Positions 25,301 to 31,742 of a stretch of 64,000 nucleotides of DNA are shown here, in pieces. How positions within the stretch are numbered: position 1 is the first letter of the stretch; every line of letters starts with the position of its first letter. The notes under the pieces are model-generated. The model saw only the letters and a list, made by a program, of their open reading frames with translations. It was not told the DNA's origin and made no database searches. The DNA comes from Branchiostoma floridae (lineage: Eukaryota > Chordata > Leptocardii > Amphioxiformes > Branchiostomatidae). Both the position numbers and the translations under genes were made by a program. The DNA lies in the NCBI RefSeq assembly GCF_000003815.2, contig NC_049992.1, positions 21,444,333 to 21,508,332 of the forward strand, read 5' to 3'.

Positions 25301-28300
25301 CTCATTTACACCTGAGTGAAGTGAGGAAAGTCATGCAAAGTGCCTTTCCCAAGGGCACAACATTGGTGACACATGACCCCACTCATTTTAGTCGCAAAAA
25401 AAAAATGTTGGGTGCTTGAGGGTTACATTATCGGATATCTAACATTGACCATTCTGGTCACATGTGGTAGTAAATACATTAAGCTACCCACAATCCAGTT
25501 CTAATAACAGAACTACCTTGTCGTTTGCAGATGTCAAACTTGTTTCCTCATCATCTTCATCCCCATCCTCTTCCTTGTAACTACTGCAGTCTCCACCTTC
25601 TGGCATCTGTCCACAGGACCTACACAGTACAACCATGTTCCTGTTAGATCTACATGTACAGCACAGAATATACAACTACTGGGACTTCACCAGACTTTTA
25701 AAGTGATTTGTGGCATCAATGACACTAAAATTATTGCACAACAGTTACTGTTACAGTTCATAATTACAGGCAAACATAAACATAGACATTTACATACAAC
25801 AAGGAGTAAAGCCCCTTGCACACACAATATACACCCTTCTGATGTTATTGAACAATTACTCTTTACAAATCATATTTCCAGTTCCAAATAAATAGTAAAT
25901 ACTGCAGCCAGTTTGAAACCTATCTGTTGTACTGTGGCTCTGGAAAAAATTCTGTTGAGAAGCAAATTGTGCATGATCATTGTGAAAGTACATATGGTTG
26001 CAAATGAAAGTTTCACGCAAGTTTCCTTTTCTGCTTTCTGGAGGTTTTTTTTTAGTCACAATGGCTGGTTCTGAATCTGCTGCAGTGTTTACATGGTGGC
26101 AGAAATCAAAACCTCAGGAAATATGACTTGTAAGATTCAATATTCAATAACATGAGAAGTTTTGAAAAAAGGTCTCTACTAAGTAAAACTGTCATGAACG
26201 AATGTAACAGGGAACTGTTGAATTTTGGTGATATGAGAACTTAAAAGCATTAACCTGTACAAAATGTGCCCAAAACAAAGAATATCATGTCAGCAAAGAA
26301 AGTTTGAGCCCAGATAAGCATTAAGCAGTAAGAAATATACAAAAGTTAAAAGCTAATAACTTGAAGATAATTTAGGAACTAAAGTAGAGGAACCTCGGAA
26401 AATTAATCCATCAGGTTGGTAGAATATAGATTACTAGATAGATATTGGAGAATTCTTTATACACAACCAGTAAGTTTCTTACTTGCTTATTAGTAATATG
26501 TTTTGATGTCTCTCAGGCCCCAGTGATGAACCAGGACGAGGGGGGATACAAGCTTAGCCACATCTGAGATTGTTTTCTTGCCGCAAAAGCACACCTACAA
26601 ATGTACATCGGCCACAAATAGCAGCGAGAAGCAGAACTCCAGTTAGAAGCTCTGAGGAAGATGTCTGAGAGACATCGAAACGTAAGCAAGTAGGTACTTA
26701 CTGGTTGTGTATTAAAGAATTCTCCTATATCTTAAAGAAGAGAAAGCCATTCCAACCCAGATGAAAGTATCCAACGTTGGAAGTAAGTACTATTTCAATT
26801 GTGCTTGAAGAACCTTACCATATGAATGTAAGAAAGAGTTTTTTCAAACTGTTACAAACTTGTATCCCTGAGAATAAAGTCACCAATTCTCCCAAACCAG
26901 CTCTAGATGATTATACGTGACACTCTACATCTGCATTCATTAGTCAAATTTACACCAAAATGGAAAAAAATTGCTTTTCTGGAAAAAGCCTTCTGGGGAG
27001 GGAAATGGAAAAACCAGTTACTACACCAGGTCCTGAAAGTTGGAATTGAACTTTAGGGTTTGTGATTAAGATCAGTCACCATGATCATGGATCTCAGTTG
27101 ATTATTTACTGGTGGAAATTAGTGATTTTCCAAAATAATGACATTGTTCATGGTCATCATAGTGAAATGCATGTATGCTTTATTGATGATGATTGTGATT
27201 AATTTATTGAATGATTGATTGAACTAAGACATTGTTAGATCACGGCTGGAATAAGTAGAAAGGGCCCTGCTACTGTACCCATATTGCTTTGCTGCCACTG
27301 TTTGAGTCTTTGGGTCCAAATGAAAATCAGGAGAGGCAGAAATGTAGGAGGCAAGCCAGTCTGGGACATGTAGGGTGCTGTAGAGAGAGAAAAACAACTT
27401 TTCACACAGGAGAAAAGAAAGTTCATCTGTGTTGGTAGACATCATTCAAGATAAAAGCTACTTCCAACAACAGTGGAGTTATCCAAACTATTGACAGACC
27501 AACTCCAGTCTTTATGAAAGAATGAGCAATGCTCTGCTACTGTGACATCATACATGTACAAATGTACTATGCAGGTATATAGAACATGTGACTTGGTGAT
27601 GATAAAAAAAATTTAAGACTTTTCATTTTTTCCATGGACATATAAGAAATAGTCTATAGCGGCCACCTGTCCAAAGTGGCCACAGCCATACGATTTCTGG
27701 TCCCGTATATACAAAAACACTGCCTATTTTGACCATACAGCGGCCGTATGTCACCCTGCGCCGGGTTTAAAATTGTAATTTGCAAGGATTTGGAGTTCAC
27801 TGTTTACGACAGAGTCGTTTGGGTGGTGTGTGTGCCTTGAACGTTAGAGCGCAGATCTTTGTCAGCAAATTTACTGACATTATGGATGGCAATATCAATC
27901 CTTTTTGGTAGATTTGACTTTGGCAGGGTAAGTTCAATTTTGCGACGATCGAGACAATGTTACTTGGTGAGATAGATTAGTGGGTACTGAAATCATGTGT
28001 AACTTATTGCTCGTGGTCAATTTTCTCTATGGTGGCCACATTTGGACAGCCCCTTGAGTGGCCGCTATAGACAGGTTTGACTGTATAATAAACAGCGTTA
28101 ACTTTGCTTTTCAAACTTTTCTCACAAACCGAAATGCTAGTTTATGAACTGGTTGCCATGTTTAATATGACGTCACTTAGTAATACATGCTTAATTGGAT
28201 TACCTTGCAACAAAATCCTCGAGTCTAAAGAATGATTTTTGATGGTGCAATGTCAAATAACAGGAAAAAGGTGTATATTTGGTGCAAATACGAACACGTA

Positions 28301-31300
28301 TGTTGATTGAATAATACTATCTTGATTGCGGAATATAGACAGAATTAATGTTGTACTTTGGTTTCATGAACCCTTTAACAGAGCAGGTGGTGCCACAAAC
28401 TTTCTGAAACTTATGATCCACTGCTCAGCGAGTCACATGTTCTACCAGGTTTTAAGTGATATCACAGTAGCCTTTGGGGGGGGGGGGTAACGCTGGCAAG
28501 TACTAGTAACAGCTTTTTCATTTAAGGAAAATGGTTATGGGTGATGACAATGTTATAGAATTGTTTTCCAACATCTCTGCATTTCTGTTGTAAAGGAAAA
28601 AAAGTGACCTAACAATCCAAGGCCCCCTTAATTTATTTTTGGTGACACACTGCATACATGTAATGTTAATACTACATTATGATGTGGAAAATACTGGTGT
28701 CTTGCTGCATTTATATCTTGCATAACTGTATTTATTGGATGACATTTTGACCGAAATATAAATAAGAGAAGAAAAGGAAGAGATTTCCTACCTAACAGCC
28801 CCATTTTTTTAGCTCGGTAAATCAGAAACATAACACTTCTTTTACTCGGCATACAGTGCTGTAAGCTTAATGCTCAGCAATGTAATATGAAACACTACAC
28901 AAAAGATTAGTAAAGTATTTCAAATTAAGCTAGTGGAATTTTGTAGTGCAAAGACAGCAAGCAAGATATATTTGAGCAGAGAAATAGAGATGTAAACAGA
29001 GAAGCATTCCTCATTAGGTCCAGCATAACAAATCACAGCACATTTGCACAAATCCTGCCGAAACTTGGTTTGTGAAATGTGATATGTTTGTCACATTCGG
29101 ATACTGCAAAAACAATGCGGTTTATCATTAATTATGCAAATTTGGTAACAATTTGTATAATTGATGTCTGTCAATAATTCTATCTTTTATTCAGTTACAT
29201 ATGTCATATGTTTGATTGTCCTATCATGAACTGCTGTGGATTAATAAACTTACGTCATTATTAATGTAAATTAGCCCCTGGTTTGCATTAACAGTCCTTC
29301 ATTATGGCATCTCTGAAGTTACATACATATAAAAAATCACGATGATCTGTCAACACCTTTCTAGAGTGATTCCTCTCCAAAAGAATGATGCAACTGTGCA
29401 CGCTTGGACCAATCTATGCCAATCAGACATATACTACACAGTTCGGCTACTATTTCTGTCTTTTTTCAGATACCATTGTCATATTTCATATGAGTATCCT
29501 GTTATGAAATACAGTGGATTTATAAACTTTCTTCAATAATTGTGCAAATTAGCCCCTGATTTGTATCATTTCAAATATCATAACGATCCGTCAACACTTT
29601 CTCGAGTTAGGCCACAGCAAGTAAATTTTATGGATGACATCAGCGCGTGCATTAATATTTGCCTGATTTCAGAAAAAAAACAAGAATTTTTTTTTCTTCT
29701 TTGGGGATGGTCAGATAGACCAAAATAGGCAAACATGTTGTGTTGTAGCCTAATAATCATAGTATTGTAGAAGTGACACTAGGGAGGTAGCCATGACTAT
29801 AGTAACTGTTACAGAAGTGAAACTTGTTGGATTGTTGTAAAAGTGCATTATAGAAGCCATGAATGTAGTTGTCAGCTTGGCAAGTGATACCAGTGTACCA
29901 TACTTTTACTACACTTCGTCTAGTTCACTTCTTTAATACAGAAATAAATGCCTTGTTAGTTCTGATGCCACGTTTTGTCACTTCAAATCTTGTCACGACG
30001 TTTAAGGTGTCTATGTTGAAAATTTAGCCATCTTATTTTTTTACCCATCTTGTTTTTTTTGGCGCTATCTCATTATTTTTGCACTCTGCACAGGATGTCA
30101 TCCATAAAATTGCTGTGGCCTTATTCCCCTCCAAAGGGATGATGCTACTACATGTACTAGCAGTACTAGGCACACGTGGAAAAATTCCCGAAATACGTAT
30201 TGAATTTGGGAATTCTTGCCAAATGGATGCACTCTATACTGTTAGGCTTGCCCCTGAGGTGTTTTCACCAAGCTTTTACAATTAAGGTCACCAAAAGACT
30301 GCATTTCTATAAAAATCACAGACCCCACTTCTCTGGGAACATGGGACGGTCCATTAACCACTGCATCTTGACTTTAGTATACTAAAGTCTTTGGCATCAT
30401 TATTCTCATTTTCAGTCTTCATTTGCATATTCGTGAGACTTCAATGGTAACCTTACCCCAGGCCTGTGTCAGTGTGACCAGCTCTGATTGCATCCCAGTA
30501 TGTCAATACACAAAAAAGAAACACTTTGGCTATTGACACACTGACTGAGGTGTTATAGCCAAAACGACACCCCGTGTGTCAATAGCCTTACTCGTAACAC
30601 CCTCCTGGTCCATCAATCAGCATTTTCTCTATACATGCGGATCCCTTCTATAGTGGCCACCTGTCTATAGTGGCCACCTGTCTATACTGGCCACCTGTCT
30701 ATAGTGGCCACCTGTCTATACTGGCCGCCTGTCTATAGTGGCCACATTTGGACAGTACCTTGAGTGGCCGCTACAGACAGGTTTGACTGTACCACACTCC
30801 TGGAGAAACAAAATCTACGATGATGAAGAATCTATGTAACACGATAGTTTACACATCAGATTATGAATATTTATCTGCATTGAGATAAACTGAAGAAATA
30901 TGACTAGAAGATAGGATTTCTGTTAGTTGATATGGCCTACACGAATCATGCCGTAACTACAAAGCTTGTGTTTTAATGAGATTATTTACCATTCATCCAC
31001 AGGAACATAGATGATATCAACCGTCTCCGTCCAACACTGTCCATAGATGTCCTGCAAAACATAAGGCTATCATTCTGTACTCCGTACTAAAGCAATTTTC
31101 TAATCAACAATAAAGAAATAGGAAGATCATAGAGACAGCAGTTAGCCAGGGGGACCATGCATGTTAGGTAATGCTCACAACCATATATACTTGGCATGAG
31201 TTTAGTATGGAAAACTTTGTAATACATCATTCATACAGGCTGACATACTTTGGCAAATGGAGTTGTGGAGCTCCAGTTACTTATATCTAACATCGTCAAC

Positions 31301-31742
31301 AATAATAACAATAGCAAAACAAACAGTGTGCGGCTTTCCGACCGTGGACGACGTCCCCAGCCGCCTGTAGCTTCCGCCAAGAATTTTTGTCCGTCAACGT
31401 TGACGGATTGGTTTTAAAATTTTTCAGTCACACACAGCAAATTTCCGTTCCGTGAAAAACGGACGCTGGCTAGAGCGGGTTAGCCAGTTTGGATGGGATG
31501 TTATTCAAGAACACCTGCAGTACATGTATGTCCTGAAGGTGTGTTCTGCCACGTACCTTCAGCAGGACAGCATCTGCCCTGTACAGCGGACAGCGGGACT
31601 TGGTGGCCCGTAGTTTCCAGTCTGGTCGCCAGCGGAACACCAGCATCGCCAGCAGGACGCCTACTGGTCCTCCCCCACACAGGAACACCACACTGAGGCA
31701 CAGAAAGGCCTTGTAGCTGTTGGTCTTGTAGCCCCGGCATTC
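1101..31742 (-). CDS. ATP13A2: P5B-type ATPase, ATP13A2-like (partial, 17 exons seen)
   Basis: A P-type ATPase of subfamily P5B; the vertebrate ATP13A2 member exports polyamines from lysosomes using ATP. Exons in transcript order: 31557-31742, 30990-31051, 25517-25619, 23817-23899, 23324-23398, 22927-22996, (M1-M2 missing), 16170-16236, 15523-15654, 14866-15042, 11037-11169, 8238-8451, 6227-6421, 5622-5726, 4459-4612, 3698-3818, 2360-2484, 1101-1333. All use GT-AG sites and all checkable junctions keep frame, giving about 745 residues. Seen in order: N-terminal hydrophobic segment, TGES loop of the actuator domain, PPALP in M4, the DKTGT phosphorylation site, KGAPE in the nucleotide domain, and MVTGDN in the P domain. 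Stretches such as [14 protein letters not shown] and GFKFYQDAM resemble ATP13A2 more than ATP13A3 (from memory of the family). The start codon, M1-M2 and the segment from GDGANDC to the C-terminus are not in view. Confidence 0.9.
1421..2384 (-). repeat. 50-bp minisatellite copying an exon end and splice donor
   Basis: About 18 head-to-tail units of 50 bp (one of 51), degenerating near 1421-1500. On the minus strand each unit holds about 25 nt identical to the end of exon 2360-2484 (CATCAGGACTGTCATGGTAA, then CAG), the donor GTGAGG and about 19 nt of intron. The array abuts the exon with no spacer. Unit changes are few (GCTGT for GTTGT; TTACC for CTACC; AAAGG at 1941), which suggests recent expansion or homogenisation. 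Confidence 0.95.
2360..2484 (-). CDS. ATP13A2: ATP13A2-like exon, P domain up to MVTG
   Basis: Encodes [20 protein letters not shown], then [20 protein letters not shown] and VTG (Gly codon split). It matches the R(D)xVExDLxxLGLxVMxNxLKP segment and the hinge before TGDN. The acceptor is CTACTACAG and the donor ACAG|GTGAGG. The last 25 nt of the exon and its donor are copied about 18 times in the following intron. Confidence 0.96.
3698..3818 (-). CDS. ATP13A2: ATP13A2-like exon, QGFRVIA
   Basis: Encodes [20 protein letters not shown], then [19 protein letters not shown]. It matches VPxDFxxxLxxYTxxGFRV(I/V)A. The acceptor is TGTCTCAG and the donor AAAG|GTAGGA. Confidence 0.95.
3955..4320. mobile_element. 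Palindrome-bearing MITE-like element, copy 1
   Basis: Shares a long stretch with 40487-40910: the blocks CATACCTG..CG.GAAAA.GTTCGATAC, GATAACTTTC.GTA, TCGAGT.AA.TGAACT.TTTCGAG, TATGACATAAATAA, ATACAACA.GGTGTATTCCGC and GTTGTATTCTAT. Its right part is a decayed inverted repeat. Non-coding; the class is not certain. Confidence 0.75.
4459..4612 (-). CDS. ATP13A2: ATP13A2-like exon, KGAPE
   Basis: Encodes [20 protein letters not shown], then [20 protein letters not shown] and [11 protein letters not shown]. FPFSSxLQRMSV and KGAPE are ATP-binding motifs of the N domain. The acceptor is CCTACCAG and the donor ACTG|GTGAGT, with a split Val codon shared with the next exon. Confidence 0.97.
4696..5016. 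mobile_element. hAT-like MITE (CAGGGTTGGACAAGT ends)
   Basis: 321 bp with inverted ends CAGGGTTGGACAAGT and ACTTGTCCAACCCTG, plus inner repeats of GGGCAAGTA and TTGCCCG in both orientations. CAGGG ends suit hAT-type elements. No exact 8-bp target duplication is visible, although ATACATGT occurs on both sides. It lies in the ATP13A2 intron between 4612 and 5622. Confidence 0.75.
5060..5385. repeat. Interspersed repeat, 'CCAAATTTCAGGTCATT' type
   Basis: A sequence with phrases such as ACCAAATTTCAGGTCATTAG, GGGCCCAAAAT and GCCAAATTTCAGTGAATCC. It resembles in style the multi-copy family at 34880-35900 and 48000-51330 but is not a close copy. Non-coding. Confidence 0.4.
5622..5726 (-). CDS. ATP13A2: ATP13A2-like exon, nucleotide-binding domain linker
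   Basis: 35 codons in phase 0: [20 protein letters not shown], then [15 protein letters not shown]. It aligns with the variable N-domain stretch after TGW(V/I)LEE. The acceptor is TTCTGCTAG and the donor CAG|GTTAGT. Confidence 0.88.
5840..6005. repeat. AT-rich minisatellite (ATTATACATAATTATACATA)
   Basis: About four degenerate units of roughly 50 bp, each containing ATTATACATAATTATACATA followed by a T/C-rich spacer (CCC.TTTTC). It directly precedes a TA-flanked MITE. Confidence 0.8.
6009..6150. mobile_element. Pogo/Tigger-like MITE, 142 bp
   Basis: Ends CAGTGGAAGCCGCTTAATTG and its imperfect inverse (CAATTGACCGGCTTCCACTG), flanked on both sides by TA (6007-6008 and 6151-6152). TA duplication and CAGT ends fit Tc1/mariner-pogo elements. 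No coding capacity. It lies 77 bp from exon 6227-6421. Confidence 0.85.
6227..6421 (-). CDS. ATP13A2: ATP13A2-like exon, [10 protein letters not shown]
   Basis: 65 codons in phase 0, beginning [14 protein letters not shown], then [20 protein letters not shown] and [14 protein letters not shown]. With the previous exon it completes the [12 protein letters not shown] motif of P5 pumps. GDPxDLKM is the start of the nucleotide-binding domain. The acceptor is TATTGAAG and the donor TGG|GTCAGC. Confidence 0.98.
6938..7565. mobile_element. Pogo-like element, copy A (CAGTCAAACCTG ends)
   Basis: 628 bp between TA dinucleotides, with ends CAGTCAAACCTGTCTATAGC and GCTAATACAGGTTTGACTG. It carries many internal copies of GTGGCC(A/G)CTATAG. 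Four related copies in the window (12091-14299, 27637-28083, 30614-30789, 46742-47525) define the family. No transposase reading frame is seen. Confidence 0.88.
7735..8236. repeat. Degenerate AACCTAACCTA runs
   Basis: Scattered runs of CCTAA and AACCT at 7740-7830 and 8160-8236, the last reaching the donor of exon 8238-8451. Pentamer-like and irregular, so simple sequence rather than a telomere. Confidence 0.6.
8238..8451 (-). CDS. ATP13A2: ATP13A2-like exon, M4 with PPALP and phosphorylation Asp
   Basis: Encodes [60 protein letters not shown] and [16 protein letters not shown] in M4 is the P5 signature for the substrate path. The final codons GAT AAG are the phosphorylated Asp and Lys of DKTGT; the rest of the motif is in the next exon. 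The acceptor is GTTCTTCAG and the donor AAG|GTAAGG. Confidence 0.98.
8452..11036. other. ATP13A2 intron, nothing recognised
   Basis: AT-rich intronic sequence. The only feature is a short (GGTGA)n run at about 10950-10973. The short open frames here show no domain, codon bias or splice context supporting a gene. Confidence 0.6.
11037..11169 (-). CDS. ATP13A2: ATP13A2-like exon, stalk and M3
   Basis: Encodes [18 protein letters not shown], then [20 protein letters not shown] and IGFSY. TAKGxLVxSIL is the stalk before M3, and the hydrophobic end is M3. The match to ATP13A2 (FKFY..xMKFxAxL) is closer than to ATP13A3. The acceptor is AATACAG and the donor ACAG|GTTTGT. Confidence 0.95.
12428..14029. 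mobile_element. piggyBac-like non-autonomous element (TTAA target)
   Basis: 1602 bp flanked by TTAA at 12424-12427 and 14030-14033. The ends are inverted: CCCTCTTAACAC at the left and GTGTTGAGAGGG at the right. TTAA duplication with CCCT ends is the piggyBac hallmark. Near the right end there is a subterminal palindrome (GAGCCTATATATAGGCTC). It contains a LINE tail at about 12905-13449 but no transposase frame. Confidence 0.85.
12905..13449 (+). pseudogene. LINE 3' end (CR1/L2/jockey-like RT C-terminus)
   Basis: Translates as [20 protein letters not shown], then [20 protein letters not shown]. After a stop and frameshift it continues [20 protein letters not shown] and FKRLLK-stop. The (Y)RGPxxWNxLPxxTR..FKxxLK ending is the C-terminus of many LINE reverse transcriptases. 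The 3' tail ends near AATAAACAAAGGTTC and an A run. A dead, 5'-truncated copy. Confidence 0.85.
14866..15042 (-). CDS. ATP13A2: ATP13A2-like exon, TGES loop
   Basis: Completes TGES and continues [19 protein letters not shown], then [20 protein letters not shown] and [13 protein letters not shown] is the dephosphorylation loop; [10 protein letters not shown] and the VxRTGF junction are diagnostic of P5B pumps. The acceptor is CCCTACAG and the donor ACAG|GTTTGT. Confidence 0.96.
15523..15654 (-). CDS. ATP13A2: ATP13A2-like exon, actuator domain
   Basis: Encodes [19 protein letters not shown], then [20 protein letters not shown] and MLT. This is the actuator-domain core (LVPGD, MPCDA, VNES) ending one base into the Gly of TGES. 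The acceptor is TGTGCAG and the donor ACAG|GTAATT. Confidence 0.95.
16170..16236 (-). CDS. ATP13A2: ATP13A2-like exon after M2
   Basis: 67 nt encoding [20 protein letters not shown] then DS. It matches the (R)KQ.QTLRDMVxL segment that follows M2 and opens the actuator domain. The acceptor is GTTTTCAG and the donor AGTG|GTAAAA. Its upstream partner (M1-M2) is missing, so a 6.7-kb interval of repeats and a gap sits where one or two exons are expected. Confidence 0.87.
16388..18450. repeat. GC-rich tandem repeat, about four units of 0.4-0.5 kb
   Basis: Units begin near 16535, 16930, 17490 and 17860. Each has a block ending TGCAGCAAG, then GAAAG(G)..CGGA.GAGTCC, GGCAGGTTTGGG.GGAAAATG, TTCTGGGAAC and GTGTTGTTTTGCATATCTTT. 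It lies in the ATP13A2 intron where M1-M2 exons are expected. The third and fourth blocks follow TTTTCTTAG and read [20 protein letters not shown] on the plus strand, so decayed coding origin is possible. Confidence 0.75.
18450..20980. repeat. Satellite with 122-128-bp unit, about 20 copies
   Basis: Head-to-tail units containing GCGCGCATGTGCGGGC, CTCGGTGTTTGCTGCACTG, TTAGTGTGCGATCACTGAGT, AGCGTTGATCAGAGAGTCTT and TCCGCACATGGCGGGTGTTT. Divergence rises toward 20300-20980. The open frames over it ([18 protein letters not shown] repeats) are a product of the repeat. Confidence 0.93.
20979..21230 (+). other. Open frame at the edge of the 126-bp satellite (83 aa)
   Basis: [20 protein letters not shown] onward, containing [20 protein letters not shown] and [12 protein letters not shown] before a stop. 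The part GCGCATGTGCGGGCCTC matches a satellite unit. The composition [14 protein letters not shown] vaguely recalls a cupin strand, which is weak. It may be the source of the satellite or chance; I do not claim a gene. Confidence 0.2.
21328..21427. other. Assembly gap (100 N)
   Basis: Default-length gap at the end of the GC-rich tandem repeats, inside the interval (16237-22926) that should hold the ATP13A2 M1-M2 exon(s). The true size is unknown. Confidence 0.95.
21428..22926. other. Intron sequence, no exon found
   Basis: I looked for an M1-M2 exon (NPFY then a hydrophobic pair of helices) on the minus strand and found none. The 79-aa minus frame at 21951-22190 lacks hydrophobic character. 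Confidence 0.5.
22927..22996 (-). CDS. ATP13A2: ATP13A2-like exon just before M1
   Basis: Encodes [20 protein letters not shown] then FEE, the conserved YGxNxI..V.SYxxLL segment directly before helix M1. The acceptor is GATTTCAG and the donor GAG|GTAAGT, phase 0. The next exon should begin with the (V/A)LNPFY motif of M1, which is absent from the assembled sequence down to 16237. Confidence 0.88.
23324..23398 (-). CDS. ATP13A2: ATP13A2-like exon (GLDDTTPC)
   Basis: Encodes [20 protein letters not shown] and onward to EEQHRK, aligning with the P5B segment that holds a conserved Cys followed by a GL-rich helix (SCDDVH...GLS in ATP13A2). The acceptor is CCTTCCAG. The donor is GAA|GTATGT, and the split Lys codon is completed by the next exon. 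Confidence 0.85.
23817..23899 (-). CDS. ATP13A2: ATP13A2-like exon (VRYIW motif)
   Basis: Encodes [18 protein letters not shown] and onward to CFTKL. It matches the family motif in which a basic segment leads to RY(I/F)W just before the LLDHG or LKGLD region. The acceptor is TCCTCTCAG and the donor CAG|GTATAT; the exon ends with two bases of an Arg codon. Confidence 0.85.
23900..25516. other. Intron with a diffuse interspersed repeat
   Basis: 25000-25390 has phrases (GAAAGTGAGGCAAAG-like, GTGCCTTTCCCAAGGGCACA, GGCTCGAACCAACAG) that I associate with a common marine-invertebrate interspersed repeat. No gene is seen elsewhere. Confidence 0.4.
25517..25619 (-). CDS. ATP13A2: ATP13A2-like exon with acidic insert
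   Basis: 103 nt with an acidic run ([10 protein letters not shown]) between [14 protein letters not shown] and TSLTSANDK. Phase fits exactly: the TG left by the previous exon plus G gives Trp, and the exon ends in phase 0. The acceptor is TGTGTAG and the donor AAG|GTAGTT. It is the low-complexity linker seen at this point in many P5B pumps; identity rests on phase and location. Confidence 0.68.
26440..26732. mobile_element. MITE with about 50-bp inverted ends
   Basis: 293 bp. The left arm AGATATTGGAGAATTCTTTA, TACACAACCAGTAAGT and ACTTGCTTA is mirrored at 26682-26732. The interior includes GAAGATGTCTGAGAGACATC then GAAACG, a phrase seen near the ends of several retroelement types. No coding frame. 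Confidence 0.8.
27637..28083. mobile_element. Pogo-like element, copy C (left end lost)
   Basis: Starts near TCTATAGCGGCCACCTGTCC and ends GCTATAGACAGGTTTGACTG followed by TA. It shares the GCGCCGGGTTT..AATTGTAATTTG and TTTGTCAGCAAATTTAC blocks with copies B and D. Confidence 0.83.
28860..29606. repeat. Interspersed repeat family R1 (octamer/GAGTTAT type), copies 1-2
   Basis: Two partial copies with ATTAATTATGCAAAT, AAATTAGCCCCTG, TTTGCAT and GAT(C)CGTCAACAC.TTCT.GAG.T. The second continues beyond the Harbinger-like element at 30121 (TTATTCCCCTCCAAA). Sister copies are at 34880-35900, 48000-48817, 50655-51335 and 51800-52300. Confidence 0.7.
29610..30120. mobile_element. Harbinger-like MITE, TTA target duplication
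   Basis: 511 bp with ends GGCCACAGCAAGTAAATTTT (left) and AAAATTGCTGTGGCC (right), both continuing into ATGGATGACATC. It is flanked by TTA at 29607-29609 and 30121-30123. Removing it restores CTCGAG-TTA-TTCCCCTCC, as found in other copies of the host repeat. A 3-bp TWA duplication fits PIF/Harbinger. A diverged left end recurs at about 43311. Confidence 0.87.
30614..30789. mobile_element. Pogo-like element, copy E, with inner tandem units
   Basis: Right end TACAGACAGGTTTGACTG plus TA. It is preceded by five to six head-to-tail units of about 20 bp (CTATAGTGGCCACCTGT, with CTATACTGGCC variants). The left part is missing. Confidence 0.85.
30990..31051 (-). CDS. ATP13A2: ATP13A2-like exon, N-terminal cytosolic stretch
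   Basis: 62 nt encoding [20 protein letters not shown] plus TG. The next exon's first G completes TGG (Trp). The acceptor is TTTTGCAG and the donor TG|GTAAAT. It is placed by phase and position rather than by strong sequence identity, since this part of P5B pumps varies. Confidence 0.72.
31290..31476. mobile_element. hAT-like element remnant, second copy (inverted)
   Basis: Inverted and truncated relative to 49902-50240. Shared blocks are AATAGCAAAACAAACAGTGT, CCGTCAA.GTTGACGGA, AAATTTCCGT and GGACGCTGGCTAGAGC. It lies between two ATP13A2 exons. Confidence 0.8.
31557..31742 (-). CDS. ATP13A2: ATP13A2-like exon: N-terminal membrane segment
   Basis: Phase 0 to phase 0, 62 codons. It opens with [13 protein letters not shown], runs through a hydrophobic stretch ([20 protein letters not shown]), then FRWRPDW and a Cys-containing segment ending ADAVLLK. 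This matches the conserved N-terminal hydrophobic region of P5B pumps (GY.., FRWKP.., ..ADxVLL). The acceptor is ATTGTAG and the donor AAG|GTACGT. The exon with the initiator Met should lie above 31742 and was not found. Confidence 0.85.

Noticed and set aside
27224-27445. Possible extra ATP13A2 exon ([20 protein letters not shown])
   Set aside because: Exons 30990-31051 and 25517-25619 join in phase without it, and no convincing donor follows before the TAG.
28790-28852. Possible alternative first exon [18 protein letters not shown] with GTAGGA donor
   Set aside because: It has an ATG and a donor-like site but no match to the family N-terminus and no supporting context.
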